Source: JAGWFU01 sp035534575 (GTDB lineage: Archaea > Micrarchaeota > Micrarchaeia > Micrarchaeales > Micrarchaeaceae). Taken from it: DNA of 64,000 nucleotides. A program made the translations under genes and the position numbers. A model generated the notes under the pieces. It did not search any database, was not told the origin of the DNA, and was given only the letters and a program-made list of their open reading frames with translations. The stretch spans positions 1 through 64,000 of the forward strand of contig DATLRT010000015.1 of the NCBI GenBank assembly GCA_035534575.1, written 5' to 3'. Positions 34,109-42,672 of this stretch are shown piece by piece. Every line of letters starts with the position of its first letter. Position 1 is the first letter of the stretch.

Positions 34109-35104
34109 ATGCTATCGCAATACTATGGCATCGCCTTCCTCCTCTTCTCGTTCGCGGCATCGCTCGCCTCACTCTACTACTCATCAAGGCGTAAGTCATC
34201 GATTATACCGCTTGCCGCATCAATAGCCGTCTCGTTCATCGCAGCTTACACGGTATACGGCACGTACAATGAGGTGATCGCGTATGTGGGCGTCGGGATG
34301 GCCGCGCTCTCAACCGCTCTGGCGCAGGCCTACGTACGGAAGCCAAGGCTGTTCATTGCGCTGCTCTCCATAATAGCGGCAGGCTTCATCTACGGCCTGC
34401 TGTCCCTGACCGCCACCATAGCGCTTGCGGCCATGTTCGCCATAGGCACGATGTTCGGCCTTCTCTACGTCGACTTTTTCGCGGCCACGAACAGGGTCCG
34501 TTCGTCGCTCAACAGCAGGCTGGAGGTCGAGGTTAACAGGGATGTGATACACATACTGATAGGCCTGTTGGTTGCCGCAATGGTGTTGCTGCTTCCGCTT
34601 ACTCTAGCCTCAGACACCATTTTCTTCATGATACTCGCCGGCTACCTGATCAACAACATCTCCGGCCTCAAACAGGCCAGAAGGGTTGGCGGCACACTTT
34701 ACAAGTTCTACAGGTACACGGCATCAAGGATGGAGCGGATGAGCACCACCTTTGGCATAGGGGCTGTCTACCTTGCCGCTGGTGTGGCCCTTCTCATAGG
34801 CGTGATTCACAACTCCAACTTCCTCCTTTTCTCCGTAATCGCCCTTCTGTTCGCCGATCCTGCCGCTACCATCGTGGGCATAAGGGTTGGCGGCCCAAAG
34901 CTGCCATACAACCGCAGGAAGAGCGCAGCCGGCACCCTTGCATTCTTCATCATCGCCGGATTCCTTGGCTACTTCGCCATAGGGTACAACGCCTTCATAG
35001 CGGCTGCAATACTCGCCGGGGCGGAGAGCCTTGACCTCTTCGTGGATGACAACATAAGGATAGCGGTCATCTGCACAGCCATATACCTTGCGGCCTACGC
35101 CTGA
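34109..35104 (+). CDS. Dolichol/phytol kinase-like membrane protein (SEC59/DGK1/VTE5 type)
   Basis: A 331-residue protein with about nine to ten membrane helices. The C-terminal third holds the CTP-dependent lipid kinase pattern: ADPAATIVGIRVGGPKLP (the GDAxAAxxG equivalent), RRKSAAGTLAFF (KSxxG) and AGAESLDLFVDDNIRIA (E...DDN). These residues define the SEC59/DGK1/VTE5 group, which phosphorylates dolichol, phytol or diacylglycerol. With UppS two genes upstream, polyprenol phosphorylation is the natural guess. The gap to DUF2070 is nine bases. Confidence 0.75.
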   Translation: MLSQYYGIAFLLFSFAASLASLYYSSRRKSSIIPLAASIAVSFIAAYTVYGTYNEVIAYVGVGMAALSTALAQAYVRKPRLFIALLSIIAAGFIYGLLSLTATIALAAMFAIGTMFGLLYVDFFAATNRVRSSLNSRLEVEVNRDVIHILIGLLVAAMVLLLPLTLASDTIFFMILAGYLINNISGLKQARRVGGTLYKFYRYTASRMERMSTTFGIGAVYLAAGVALLIGVIHNSNFLLFSVIALLFADPAATIVGIRVGGPKLPYNRRKSAAGTLAFFIIAGFLGYFAIGYNAFIAAAILAGAESLDLFVDDNIRIAVICTAIYLAAYA

Positions 35105-35219
35105 GCCCGACGTCAAACCCTCATTTTCATCCTGGAAGCGGTGGTGGACTGCCGCTATTCGGCGCAAAGAGGGGCTATTTAAAAGGCTTGGTTTTGTTAT
35201 ACAAGACAGGGGGGTTTCA

Positions 35220-35576
35220 TTGAACAAAAGGAGAGGATTCAGTCTTTACGATATAGAGCAATTCATACGCGAGGCGGGCGCCGAGCGCGTTGATGAGAGG
35301 GCCGTGGTGAGTATGGAAAGGGAGCTCCAGGAGACGGTCAGGGAGTTGGTGGAGGACGCCTCCATATACGCCAGCTACGCTGGAAGGAGCAAGCTGATCA
35401 AGCACACGGATGTGCTGCTTGCCGCAAGAAGTCCTGGAGGCCAGAGGATGGCCACCAGGGGAGCGGCGATAAGGAACAGGATAAAGAGAAAGAAGGAGAT
35501 GGGCGCCGCTGTAGTAAGGAAAAGGGCACTGGACCATATGGTCGCTGTTTCTATCTCAAGGCCTAGACAAGCCTGA
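35220..35576 (+). CDS. Histone-fold protein with basic C-terminal tail
   Basis: A 118-residue protein from TTG 35220; the frame is open upstream, but a TATTTAAA box (about 35177-35184) and an A-G-rich leader favour this start. Residues 8-75 form a histone fold: short helix 1 SLYDIEQFIREAG, loop AERVDERAVV, long helix 2 (to ASIYASYAG) and loop-helix RSKLIKHTDVLLAA. That matches archaeal histones closely. Unlike simple histones it has a 40-residue basic tail (NRIKRKKEMGAAVVRKRALD). It probably packs or regulates DNA. It is convergent with the GlcNAc-1-P transferase, overlapping its end by 14 bases. Confidence 0.8.
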   Translation: MNKRRGFSLYDIEQFIREAGAERVDERAVVSMERELQETVRELVEDASIYASYAGRSKLIKHTDVLLAARSPGGQRMATRGAAIRNRIKRKKEMGAAVVRKRALDHMVAVSISRPRQA

Positions 35577-36606
35577 AAGCCTTCATCGCGAACGCAAGCG
35601 CTACGAACCCTATCTCAACCATCCACATGGCAGCCGAGACCTGCCACTCGTTCATCGGGCGGAGGTTCATTATCGCGTGAGTCCAGCTGTAGATCTTCTT
35701 CCCATACGGCGCAGAGAAGGTGCCGTCCTTGTTCAGCTTGCCTAGGTCAGTGGTGTGGAACTTCTTCCTCAGGTGGAGGAAGAACTCGATCAGCCACGGA
35801 AGGAACACTATGAAGCCGAAGGCCTCAGCGCTGCCCAGCACCATCACGGTCAGCAGGCCGGTGCCTACCGCATAGGTATAGCTGTCCCCTGGTATTATGC
35901 GCGCGGGGTACATGTTGAAGAAGAAAAAGGCGAGCAGGGTGGCGAACAGCACTCCCGATATTATCGAGCCTATGTACGTGCCCCATACCAGGCTATAGAG
36001 CAAAAGGGCAGCCGCCGCGATTAGGCCTGTACCCGTCGCTATCCCGTCAAATCCGCCCAGAAGGTTGAACGCGTTTGAAGTGAAGATGACGGCAAGCGGT
36101 ATGATTATCAGGGGATAAAAGAGGCCGAAGTCAACGGCGCCGAGAAGAGGTATGTTGATCGTGGCAACACCGGCGTTCACAGCCATCAGCGGTATTGCAC
36201 CTATCAAGGTGAGGAGCGGCTTCTGCCACTGCTTGAGCCCCTTCCTCGTGTCCATCATGTCCGTTGTCTTGACCAGCTTTCTCTGGACGTTTATGTCATC
36301 TATGAATCCCACGAAAGATATGAGGAAGACCGCTATGACTGTTGCGAACAGGTAAGGCAAAGAGGAGGCGGGAGAGTAGAACGAGAAGCTGCCTCCGAAT
36401 ACGTACGTGAGTATTCCCACTGCGAAGCCGAACGAGACAGCGACACCGCCGCCGCTGGCGAGAATGGGCCTACCCTTCTTGTTGTGGTCTATTGCGGTAA
36501 CTCCCGCGTCCTTCATGTAGGACATAAGGAAAAGCGTGCCTGCCACTGTCACGATGAAAGCCACGATGGCAGGAACCGCAATGGTTAAATAGAAATGGTA
36601 GACCAT
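35563..36606 (-). CDS. UDP-GlcNAc:polyprenyl-phosphate GlcNAc-1-P transferase (GPT/MraY family)
   Basis: Transfers a sugar-1-phosphate from a UDP-sugar to polyprenyl phosphate, the first step in lipid-linked oligosaccharide assembly. 347 residues from ATG 36606 (an in-frame TTG lies 15 bases upstream), about ten membrane helices. Diagnostic motifs: SFVGFIDDINVQRK (the DD pair), FTSNAFNLLGGFDGIATGTG (NxxNxxDGxDG type) and PARIIPGDSYTYAVG. The sequence resembles eukaryotic Alg7/GPT and archaeal AglH more than bacterial MraY. It fits protein N-glycosylation of the sequon-rich surface proteins in this window. Confidence 0.88.
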   Translation of the reverse strand: MVYHFYLTIAVPAIVAFIVTVAGTLFLMSYMKDAGVTAIDHNKKGRPILASGGGVAVSFGFAVGILTYVFGGSFSFYSPASSLPYLFATVIAVFLISFVGFIDDINVQRKLVKTTDMMDTRKGLKQWQKPLLTLIGAIPLMAVNAGVATINIPLLGAVDFGLFYPLIIIPLAVIFTSNAFNLLGGFDGIATGTGLIAAAALLLYSLVWGTYIGSIISGVLFATLLAFFFFNMYPARIIPGDSYTYAVGTGLLTVMVLGSAEAFGFIVFLPWLIEFFLHLRKKFHTTDLGKLNKDGTFSAPYGKKIYSWTHAIMNLRPMNEWQVSAAMWMVEIGFVALAFAMKAFRLV

Positions 36607-36660
36607 CGTATCGCTAATCAACTGTCAAAAAGCATATTTAACTGTTTCTGCCCTCGGCCG

Positions 36661-37452
36661 CTACCCCCCTGCGCTCGTGTACCTTCTCATCAATACGTAG
36701 AACGACTTGTAGGATATCACGGCGATTGCGATGCCGACTGCGCAGAGTAGGCCGAAGAGGTAAACGTTGTAGGATCCCAGCAGCACCTTGGTCGGGTAGT
36801 AATAAGCGAAGCCTATCGGGATCAGCAGGGAAAAGACAAGCTGCCCGCCGAGACCGTACACGTGCAGCGGGTACTTGCTGAGCGTCTGCTCGAAGTTGAG
36901 AAGCTTGTTGACGAAGAAGCTGCCCTTTATCAGCACGTAGGCCAGTACTACCACCATCAGGGTGAACAGTATCAGCGCAATGGTGCCTATCGCCATCAGG
37001 ATGGCATATCCTGCGGCGCTTGCAAGGGTGAAGTGTATATGGGAGCCAGCGTAGACTGCCAGTATGACTCCTGATATGATGCCTGCGAACTGGGAGGGCG
37101 TGCCGTATATTGAAAGGAATAGCGTTGCGAGCCCGAAGGGCTTCACCAGATACGGATCAACGCCTCCCTTGAGCAGCTGGGTTCCCAGGTAGCCCACGTT
37201 GAGGAGGTTGCCGAGTATGGATATGCTTATGTTCATCGTGGCAGCCAGGAACATCAGATCATAGTAGCTCCATCCTGCGATGCCGCTCGATACGTAGTAC
37301 ACCACTGATATTGTTATGAAAGTGGTTATTGTCAGGAAGGTGTTGTAGATGACCCAGAACACTGACTGTATCCTGTAGGCTATGAAGTTAATCAGGTTGT
37401 ACTCCCAGGATATTCGGAAGAACCTCAGCGCATTCTTTATTTCGGATATCAT
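36661..37452 (-). CDS. ABC-2 type transporter permease, second subunit
   Basis: A 263-residue membrane protein with six helices, of the ABC-2 type (the DUF990-like group). Notable segments are YYDLMFLAATMNISISILGN and GVDPYLVKPFGLATLF; the latter LxKP motif is also in the neighbouring permease (AMLKPIKYPLQLLL). ATG 37452 directly adjoins the stop of permease one. With that gene and the ATPase it forms one exporter; the substrate is unknown. Confidence 0.82.
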   Translation of the reverse strand: MISEIKNALRFFRISWEYNLINFIAYRIQSVFWVIYNTFLTITTFITISVVYYVSSGIAGWSYYDLMFLAATMNISISILGNLLNVGYLGTQLLKGGVDPYLVKPFGLATLFLSIYGTPSQFAGIISGVILAVYAGSHIHFTLASAAGYAILMAIGTIALILFTLMVVVLAYVLIKGSFFVNKLLNFEQTLSKYPLHVYGLGGQLVFSLLIPIGFAYYYPTKVLLGSYNVYLFGLLCAVGIAIAVISYKSFYVLMRRYTSAGG

Positions 37453-38256
37453 TCAACCACCAGCGAGTGCCACCTTGACGCTAAGTTTACTCCATGCTAC
37501 TGCACTGCAACCGAGAAGCGCCGCAATCCACAGCGCGCCAACCACGATTCCCTGCAATATTGCGCTGCTCCCAACTGTTCCGAGGAACGTTGCCGCAGGT
37601 ATGTAGTACATCGAAGGGAAAGGTGTCAGATAGATAATGTTCTGGGCCCATTGCGGGTAGAAGACGAGCGGAGCCACAGTCCCACCGAGTATGCCGATTA
37701 TCGTGAACACGATGGACATCAGCCCGTATATGTTGGTCAGGTATATTGCCGCGAGCCCAAGCAGGAAGCCTATCAGGTTGACAAGCGCAAAGGCTATCAC
37801 TATCTCCACAATGAAGGCCGCTATCGTCCAAGCACCCAGACTGGACTGTGCAAGAAGGGCGGCTATGCCAAGGAACATCAATGCGGGGATGTTGTAATAG
37901 GAGACATAATCAGCTAGAGTCCCGAGCAGCAGCTGCAACGGGTACTTTATCGGCTTGAGCATCGCGGTGGCGATGGAGCCGTCCTGTATCGCCCCGGTCA
38001 GCTGTTCGTCTATATTGGTCCCTATTATGAACTGCAGGGCCCCAATGGCTATGAAGTAAGCATAGATTTGCACCAGCGTCAGCCCGTTTATCTGGGAGCT
38101 GCCGGTTGTAAGGTACACTGCAGTCCACACGGCTATCATTATCGCGAAGCCGAGAACGGTGAACATGACGTTGAGCGCCATGTCCATCTTGTAGTAGTAT
38201 ATCGCCTTCTGGTTCACCCGAAAGTGGGCCAGGTACCTGCCTATCTCAAGTTGCAT
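37453..38256 (-). CDS. ABC-2 type transporter permease, first subunit
   Basis: A 267-residue permease from ATG 38256 (in-frame starts further up lie inside the ATPase gene). Six membrane helices, with TNIDEQLTGAIQDGSIATAML and AMLKPIKYPLQLLL between helices two and three, typical of the DUF990-like ABC-2 permeases. It overlaps the ATPase end by 11 bases, so translation is coupled. Export of a lipid, drug or polysaccharide is possible. Confidence 0.82.
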   Translation of the reverse strand: MQLEIGRYLAHFRVNQKAIYYYKMDMALNVMFTVLGFAIMIAVWTAVYLTTGSSQINGLTLVQIYAYFIAIGALQFIIGTNIDEQLTGAIQDGSIATAMLKPIKYPLQLLLGTLADYVSYYNIPALMFLGIAALLAQSSLGAWTIAAFIVEIVIAFALVNLIGFLLGLAAIYLTNIYGLMSIVFTIIGILGGTVAPLVFYPQWAQNIIYLTPFPSMYYIPAATFLGTVGSSAILQGIVVGALWIAALLGCSAVAWSKLSVKVALAGG

Positions 38257-39250
38257 ATCTGCCACCGGTCCTCTTCTTGCCGTCAAGCCCCCTGTAGAGC
38301 TTGGAGAGTATGTGGCTCAGGTCAACCTCGTTGACGCTGTAGTCCATAACCCTGTCGCTGTTGAGCAGGCTCATCATTCCCTTCGACTTTATCGCCCTGC
38401 GCGGCACCTCCAGCTTGAGCACGTTGGCTTCCCTCTCCAGCACCTTGCCGATGCCAACCTTGGCCGGTGCCCTTCCGTCGAACTTGAGCGTTATGTATCT
38501 CTTGTCCCCGAACAGCCCCTCCAGGTTCTCCTTGGTGTCGTCGAATATCTTCTTGCCCTTGTCGAGCATGATTACCCGCTCTGCTATGGCTATGTCCTCC
38601 ACTATGTGCGTGGTGAGCACGAAGGTTGTCTTGAACCTCCTCTGCATCTCGGATATCGTCTCCCTTAGCGCGAGCTTGGACGGCAGATCCACACCGATTG
38701 TAGGCTCGTCAAGGAAGACGATCCTGGGCATGTGAAGGCAGGACGAGACGAAGTTGCACTTCATCTGCTCGCCCAGCGACATCTGCCTGACCTGCCTCTT
38801 GTAAACCTCCTCAAGCTCCAGCCGGTCAACGAAGTAGGAGAGCCTCTTCTCGTAGGTGCTCTCCGGCACCTTGTAGATCTTGCGGTTGTACTCAAAGGCG
38901 TCGGACGCCGGGAGATTCCAGAACAGCTGGCCGTGTGCGCCTAGCACCACCCCTATCTCCATCGCGAGCTTCACCCTCTCCCTCCAGGGATCCAGCCCGA
39001 GGACCTTTATCTCCCCCGAGTCAGGGAAGAGGATGCCTGTCATTATCTTGGTGAGCGTTGACTTGCCGCTCCCGTTCTTGCCAAGCAGCGCGACTATCTG
39101 GCCGGTGGGTATCGAAAAGCCCACGTCGTCAAGCGCCTGCTTGTAGAAGGTCCTTCTCCTGAGCGAAGCTAGGAATATCTTCTTACCCCTGAGGGACTCA
39201 TGCGTCTTGAACCTCTTCTTCAGGCTCGTGGCGACTATCGCATCGGTCAT
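38246..39250 (-). CDS. ABC transporter ATP-binding protein (NatA-like)
   Basis: ATPase of the ABC-2 exporter with the two permeases downstream. 334 residues from ATG 39250 (a GTG nine bases upstream is in frame). Walker A GKNGSGKST at about 57-65; signature MSLGEQMKC in place of LSGGQ, usual for this subgroup; Walker B IVFLDEPTIGVD; switch His in LTTHIVED. A C-terminal regulatory domain of about 90 residues follows. Its start faces the tRNA-Arg gene. Confidence 0.88.
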   Translation of the reverse strand: MTDAIVATSLKKRFKTHESLRGKKIFLASLRRRTFYKQALDDVGFSIPTGQIVALLGKNGSGKSTLTKIMTGILFPDSGEIKVLGLDPWRERVKLAMEIGVVLGAHGQLFWNLPASDAFEYNRKIYKVPESTYEKRLSYFVDRLELEEVYKRQVRQMSLGEQMKCNFVSSCLHMPRIVFLDEPTIGVDLPSKLALRETISEMQRRFKTTFVLTTHIVEDIAIAERVIMLDKGKKIFDDTKENLEGLFGDKRYITLKFDGRAPAKVGIGKVLEREANVLKLEVPRRAIKSKGMMSLLNSDRVMDYSVNEVDLSHILSKLYRGLDGKKRTGGRYAT

Positions 39251-39361
39251 AAAGCGCACTCTAAGGCGGTGTTCTTCAAAATGTATAACCCACTAAGGCT
39301 TTTTATCGCTTCTGTCCCGACCAGCATTATTTATAATACCGAAGCAGAATACTGTTCAGAT

Positions 39362-39435
39362 GCCCCTGTAGTATACCTTGGATAGAATGCGGGCTTGCGG
39401 AGCCTGAGATCTGGGTTCAAATCCCAGCAGGGGCG
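39362..39435 (+). tRNA. tRNA-Arg (anticodon GCG)
   Basis: 74 nt: acceptor GCCCCTG/CAGGGGC, D-loop with GG (ACCTTGGATA), anticodon stem CGGGC/GCCTG (one G-U) around loop TTGCGGA giving anticodon GCG, T-arm CTGGG-TTCAAAT-CCCAG, discriminator G. The D-stem GTAT/GAAT has one A-A mismatch. CCA is not encoded. TTATTTATAAT at about 39328-39338 is its TATA box. No intron. Confidence 0.9.
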
Positions 39436-39443
39436 TACTATCT

Positions 39444-40169
39444 CTACACAACTGAAGTGATGGCGAATATCAGCAATACAGCAGCCAGCATCGTTACCCC
39501 CATCTTCCACTGCGTGTGCTCAAAGGTCTCCCTCAGCAGGCTCGAGGCTCCCAAGTACATGAACTCGCCCGTGAATATGGCGAGTATTATCGCAAGGTAG
39601 AACTCTGGTATGTGCAGTGCGTATGTGGACAACACACCCGTGATTGGTGCCAGCGCATCCAGAACTAGCCAGATAAAAGCGTTCTTTACGCTGTGCTTAT
39701 TCCTGAACATCAACGTCACGGTGTTTATCCCGTCGTTGAAGTCGTGGAATATTACCGCGAATGCAACTATGACTCCTATCGCCGCGTTTACCTGGAACGC
39801 AACGCCTATTGCTACACCGTCAAGAAAGCTGTGTATAACCAGTCCTGCAGCCCCCACCGGCCCCATCATGTGCCCCTTCTCCTCCTTGCCACCTTCGTGG
39901 AAGTGGTGCGTCAGGAAGAATCTCTCCAGGAAGTTGTAGAACAGGTACGATCCAACAAGGGCGACCATAAGGTATCTTACCGGTATGCCCGATGTGCTGG
40001 CGATGCCAAGGCTCTCTGGGAACAGGTCGAAGAAGGCCACCGCCACGAGGCTCCCTGCCGCGAAGGCAAAGAAGAACGGCAGCAGCCTCTTCAGCTTTAT
40101 TGCGAAGATGCCTCCCACTGCCGTGGACACGAACGCGGCAAAGGCCAAAACGAGGACTATGTAATTCAT
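39444..40169 (-). CDS. ZIP family divalent metal transporter
   Basis: Imports zinc, iron or similar ions. 241 residues, about eight helices. The metal path motifs are in helices four and five: VIHSFLDGVAIG and VIFHDFNDGIN (HxxxDG and HDxxDG). The cytosolic loop between helices three and four is His/Glu-rich (THHFHEGGKEEKGHMM), a usual metal-binding loop. It is divergent from a NikR-like regulator, and the 138-base region between the two holds repeated GTTATTAACT elements, so metal-dependent control of uptake is likely. ATG 40169. Confidence 0.88.
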   Translation of the reverse strand: MNYIVLVLAFAAFVSTAVGGIFAIKLKRLLPFFFAFAAGSLVAVAFFDLFPESLGIASTSGIPVRYLMVALVGSYLFYNFLERFFLTHHFHEGGKEEKGHMMGPVGAAGLVIHSFLDGVAIGVAFQVNAAIGVIVAFAVIFHDFNDGINTVTLMFRNKHSVKNAFIWLVLDALAPITGVLSTYALHIPEFYLAIILAIFTGEFMYLGASSLLRETFEHTQWKMGVTMLAAVLLIFAITSVV

Positions 40170-40181
40170 GATACCGCCAAT

Positions 40182-40275
40182 ATTAATAACTATTTTATAT
40201 AATGTTATTAACTATTATATTAATAAACCTTTTGAAATAAGTTATTAACTGCGGTAAAGCGCCTCTTTATTAACT
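40182..40275. promoter_or_regulatory. Repeated RTTATTAACT elements between ZIP and NikR-like genes
   Basis: GTTATTAACT occurs at 40204-40213 and 40241-40250; TTTATTAACT at 40266-40275; and a looser ATTAATAACT at 40182-40191. The elements lie among TATA-like sequences for both divergent genes. They are the best candidates for binding sites of the adjacent ribbon-helix-helix regulator. Confidence 0.5.
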
Positions 40276-40307
40276 TTGCCCGCCAAAATGCATTAACGCG
40301 TGATTGA

Positions 40308-40709
40308 TTGAAGATACTCAGCATCTCCGTGGACAAGGATGCTATCCGACAGTTGGATGTGGCACAAAAGCGCCTTGGCATCAAGAGCAGGTCCAAGCTG
40401 CTAAGGAATGCAATACTCAACATGCTGAAGGAATACGACACGCTTGAGTCCCTCTCTGGCAACGTGGAGAGCATATTTCTTCTCACCTACAAGGAATCGG
40501 AGAAGAACCATGTCTCCGACATGCTCCACAAGTTCGAGGACTACATAAAGACCGACCTGCACCAGCACAGGCATGGCACATGCATAGACGTGCTAAACGT
40601 CGAGGCAGGAGCGAACACCACCAGGGAGCTCTTCGCTGCCCTGAAGAAGAGCAAGTGCATATATTCCGTCACCTACTCAATAATAAAGGAAACCAAACGC
40701 GTCAAATGA
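40308..40709 (+). CDS. NikR-like metal-responsive ribbon-helix-helix regulator
   Basis: A 133-residue repressor of the NikR family from TTG 40308 (no ATG nearby). Residues 1-45 form the ribbon-helix-helix (KILSISVDKDAIRQLD, LGIKSRSKLLRNAI). The ACT-like C-terminal domain has the metal site pattern LHQHRHGTCIDVLNVE with His residues and Cys, as in NikR (H...H-x-H...C). It stands divergent to a ZIP transporter and probably controls it in answer to metal. It is followed by rtcB after four bases, so the two may be co-transcribed. Confidence 0.82.
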   Translation: MKILSISVDKDAIRQLDVAQKRLGIKSRSKLLRNAILNMLKEYDTLESLSGNVESIFLLTYKESEKNHVSDMLHKFEDYIKTDLHQHRHGTCIDVLNVEAGANTTRELFAALKKSKCIYSVTYSIIKETKRVK

Positions 40710-40713
40710 TTTC

Positions 40714-42150
40714 ATGATAAACAAGATTAATGACTTTCTCTGGGAGCTTGGCACCGGCGAGCGGGAGGGCATGAACGTCCCTGTCCACATATACGCCAAC
40801 AAGCACATAATTGATACGATGCAGAGGGACAGAACGCTCAAGCAGGCGATGAATGCGGCTGCGCTCCCCACCATTGTCAAGCACATGCTGGTGATGCCCG
40901 ACGGCCACGAGGGGTACGGATTCCCGGTCGGCGGAGTCGCGGCTTTCGACGCAAACGATGGCATAGTCTCTCCCGGTGTCGTTGGCTACGATATAAACTG
41001 CGGGGTGAGGCTGATCAAGTCCAACCTGTTCGAGAAGGACATGAGGCCAAAGATAGGTCAAGTGATGGACATCATATTCAAGAATGTCCCGAGCGGAGTG
41101 GGAAGCAGGATAAACCTCGGCCTCACGCAGGCCGACATGGACACAGTCAGCGTGGAGGGCGCAAGGTACGTGATAGACAAAGGATACGGGTTCAAGGACG
41201 ACATAAATAGGATAGAAGAGGGCGGCCTGCTTGAGGGAGCAGACATGGATGCCGTCAGCCCCATGGCGAGGAAGAGGGGGGTGCACGAGCTTGGCACGCT
41301 CGGCGCAGGCAACCACTTCCTAGAGGTTCAGAAGGTGGAGAAAATATTCGACCAGAAGCTCGCCAAGGCCTTCGGGCTGGAGGAAGGGATGGTCACGATC
41401 ATGATACACAGCGGCTCAAGGGGATACGGCCACCAGATATGCAGCGACTACCTGAGAACCTTCGCGGAGTACCAGACCGCCAACCACATAGTGCCGCCCG
41501 ACCCCGAGCTTGTCTACGCCTACATCGGAACAAAGGAGGCAGATGGCTATCTGAAGGCAATGAAGACCGCCGTCAACTTCGCGTTCAGCAACAGGCAGGT
41601 AATGACCGACTCGGTCAGGAAGAGCTTCGCCGAGGTGTTCGGCAAGAGCCCAGACGCGCTCGACATGCAGCTCGTCTATGACGTTGCGCACAACATAGCC
41701 AAGATGGAGGAGCACATCGTGGACGGGAAGAGGAGGAAGCTCTACGTACACAGGAAGGGAGCCACTAGGGCGTTCGGCCCCGACAGCCGCGACGTTCCCA
41801 AGATATACCGCGGATACGGCCAGCCAGTCATCATACCGGGAAGCATGGGAAGCGCAAGCTACGTGCTGGCGGGGAGGGAGGAGGCCATGGAAGAGACATT
41901 CGGCTCTTCTTGCCACGGATCCGGAAGGGTGATGTCAAGACACCAGGCGATCCGCGAGATACCCGCATCGAGGACCCTGGGCGACCTCAAGAGCAAGGGC
42001 ATAGAGCTCAGGGTGCGCAACAAGAAGCTGATCAGTGAGGAGGCCGAGTGGGCGTACAAGAGCGTGGACGACGTCGTTGGCAGCATCGAGGGAGGGAAGA
42101 TTTCCAACATCGTGGCAAGGCTGGTTCCCCTCGGCGTGACGAAAGGTTAA
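40714..42150 (+). CDS. rtcB: RNA-splicing ligase RtcB
   Basis: Joins 2',3'-cyclic phosphate and 5'-OH RNA ends with GTP and Mn2+, the ligation step after archaeal tRNA intron excision. 478 residues, the usual length. Metal residues in VGYDINCGVRLI (Cys96), GAGNHFLEV and IHSGSRGYGHQI; the nucleophilic His region is SCHGSGRVMSRHQAI near residue 405; C-terminal GVTKG. Two intron-bearing tRNA genes in this window would need it. No archease gene is visible here. Confidence 0.95.
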   Translation: MINKINDFLWELGTGEREGMNVPVHIYANKHIIDTMQRDRTLKQAMNAAALPTIVKHMLVMPDGHEGYGFPVGGVAAFDANDGIVSPGVVGYDINCGVRLIKSNLFEKDMRPKIGQVMDIIFKNVPSGVGSRINLGLTQADMDTVSVEGARYVIDKGYGFKDDINRIEEGGLLEGADMDAVSPMARKRGVHELGTLGAGNHFLEVQKVEKIFDQKLAKAFGLEEGMVTIMIHSGSRGYGHQICSDYLRTFAEYQTANHIVPPDPELVYAYIGTKEADGYLKAMKTAVNFAFSNRQVMTDSVRKSFAEVFGKSPDALDMQLVYDVAHNIAKMEEHIVDGKRRKLYVHRKGATRAFGPDSRDVPKIYRGYGQPVIIPGSMGSASYVLAGREEAMEETFGSSCHGSGRVMSRHQAIREIPASRTLGDLKSKGIELRVRNKKLISEEAEWAYKSVDDVVGSIEGGKISNIVARLVPLGVTKG

Positions 42151-42192
42151 TATTATTGATTATGCAGTTGTATCTGAATTCGGGATGATAAG

Positions 42193-42660
42193 ATGGCGAA
42201 GGCGCAATCCGCAATGGAGTACCTGATGACTTATGGCTGGGCCATACTCATACTCGGCATTGCCATCGTCGTCCTATACTCTCTGGGGCTGTTCAGCCCT
42301 GGCTCGTTCGTGACCAGCAGCTGCATATTCCCTGCTGATTTCGGCTGCCTGAGTGGCGCGCTCGCGACCAACGGGCTGTTCTCCATAAACCTTGAGCAGT
42401 CAACAGCATCAAACATCAACCTCACGGCCGTAGGGTGCAACAACATTGGCCAGACGACCAATATGGTTTCCTTCTCGCCACAGAAGTACATGCTGATAGG
42501 CAGCAACATAAGCCTGACCACTCTTTGCTACAGCAACCTCACAGTCTACAGCTCGACGCCGGGCTCAATATACCAGGGATACCTTGTGATGAACTACACA
42601 GATCTGCAGACCGGCTTCCCGCACACGGTAATAGGCAGGCTGATTGAGAAGGTAGTCTAA
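42193..42660 (+). CDS. Type IV pilin-like protein with class III signal
   Basis: A 155-residue secreted protein. The N-terminus MAKAQSAMEYLMTYGWAILI is a class III signal: prepilin peptidase would cut at Q-SAMEYL, leaving a Glu at position five of the mature protein, and the helix to about residue 36 forms the pilus core or anchor. The rest is beta-rich with four cysteines and sequons (NLTAV, NISLT, NLTVY). It differs from the Sec-signal VirB2-like pilin at 2.7 kb and belongs to the archaeal type IV pilus/archaellum class. The same leader class occurs in the 490-residue protein near 61 kb. Confidence 0.75.
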   Translation: MAKAQSAMEYLMTYGWAILILGIAIVVLYSLGLFSPGSFVTSSCIFPADFGCLSGALATNGLFSINLEQSTASNINLTAVGCNNIGQTTNMVSFSPQKYMLIGSNISLTTLCYSNLTVYSSTPGSIYQGYLVMNYTDLQTGFPHTVIGRLIEKVV

Positions 42661-42672
42661 GTTCTTCTACTC

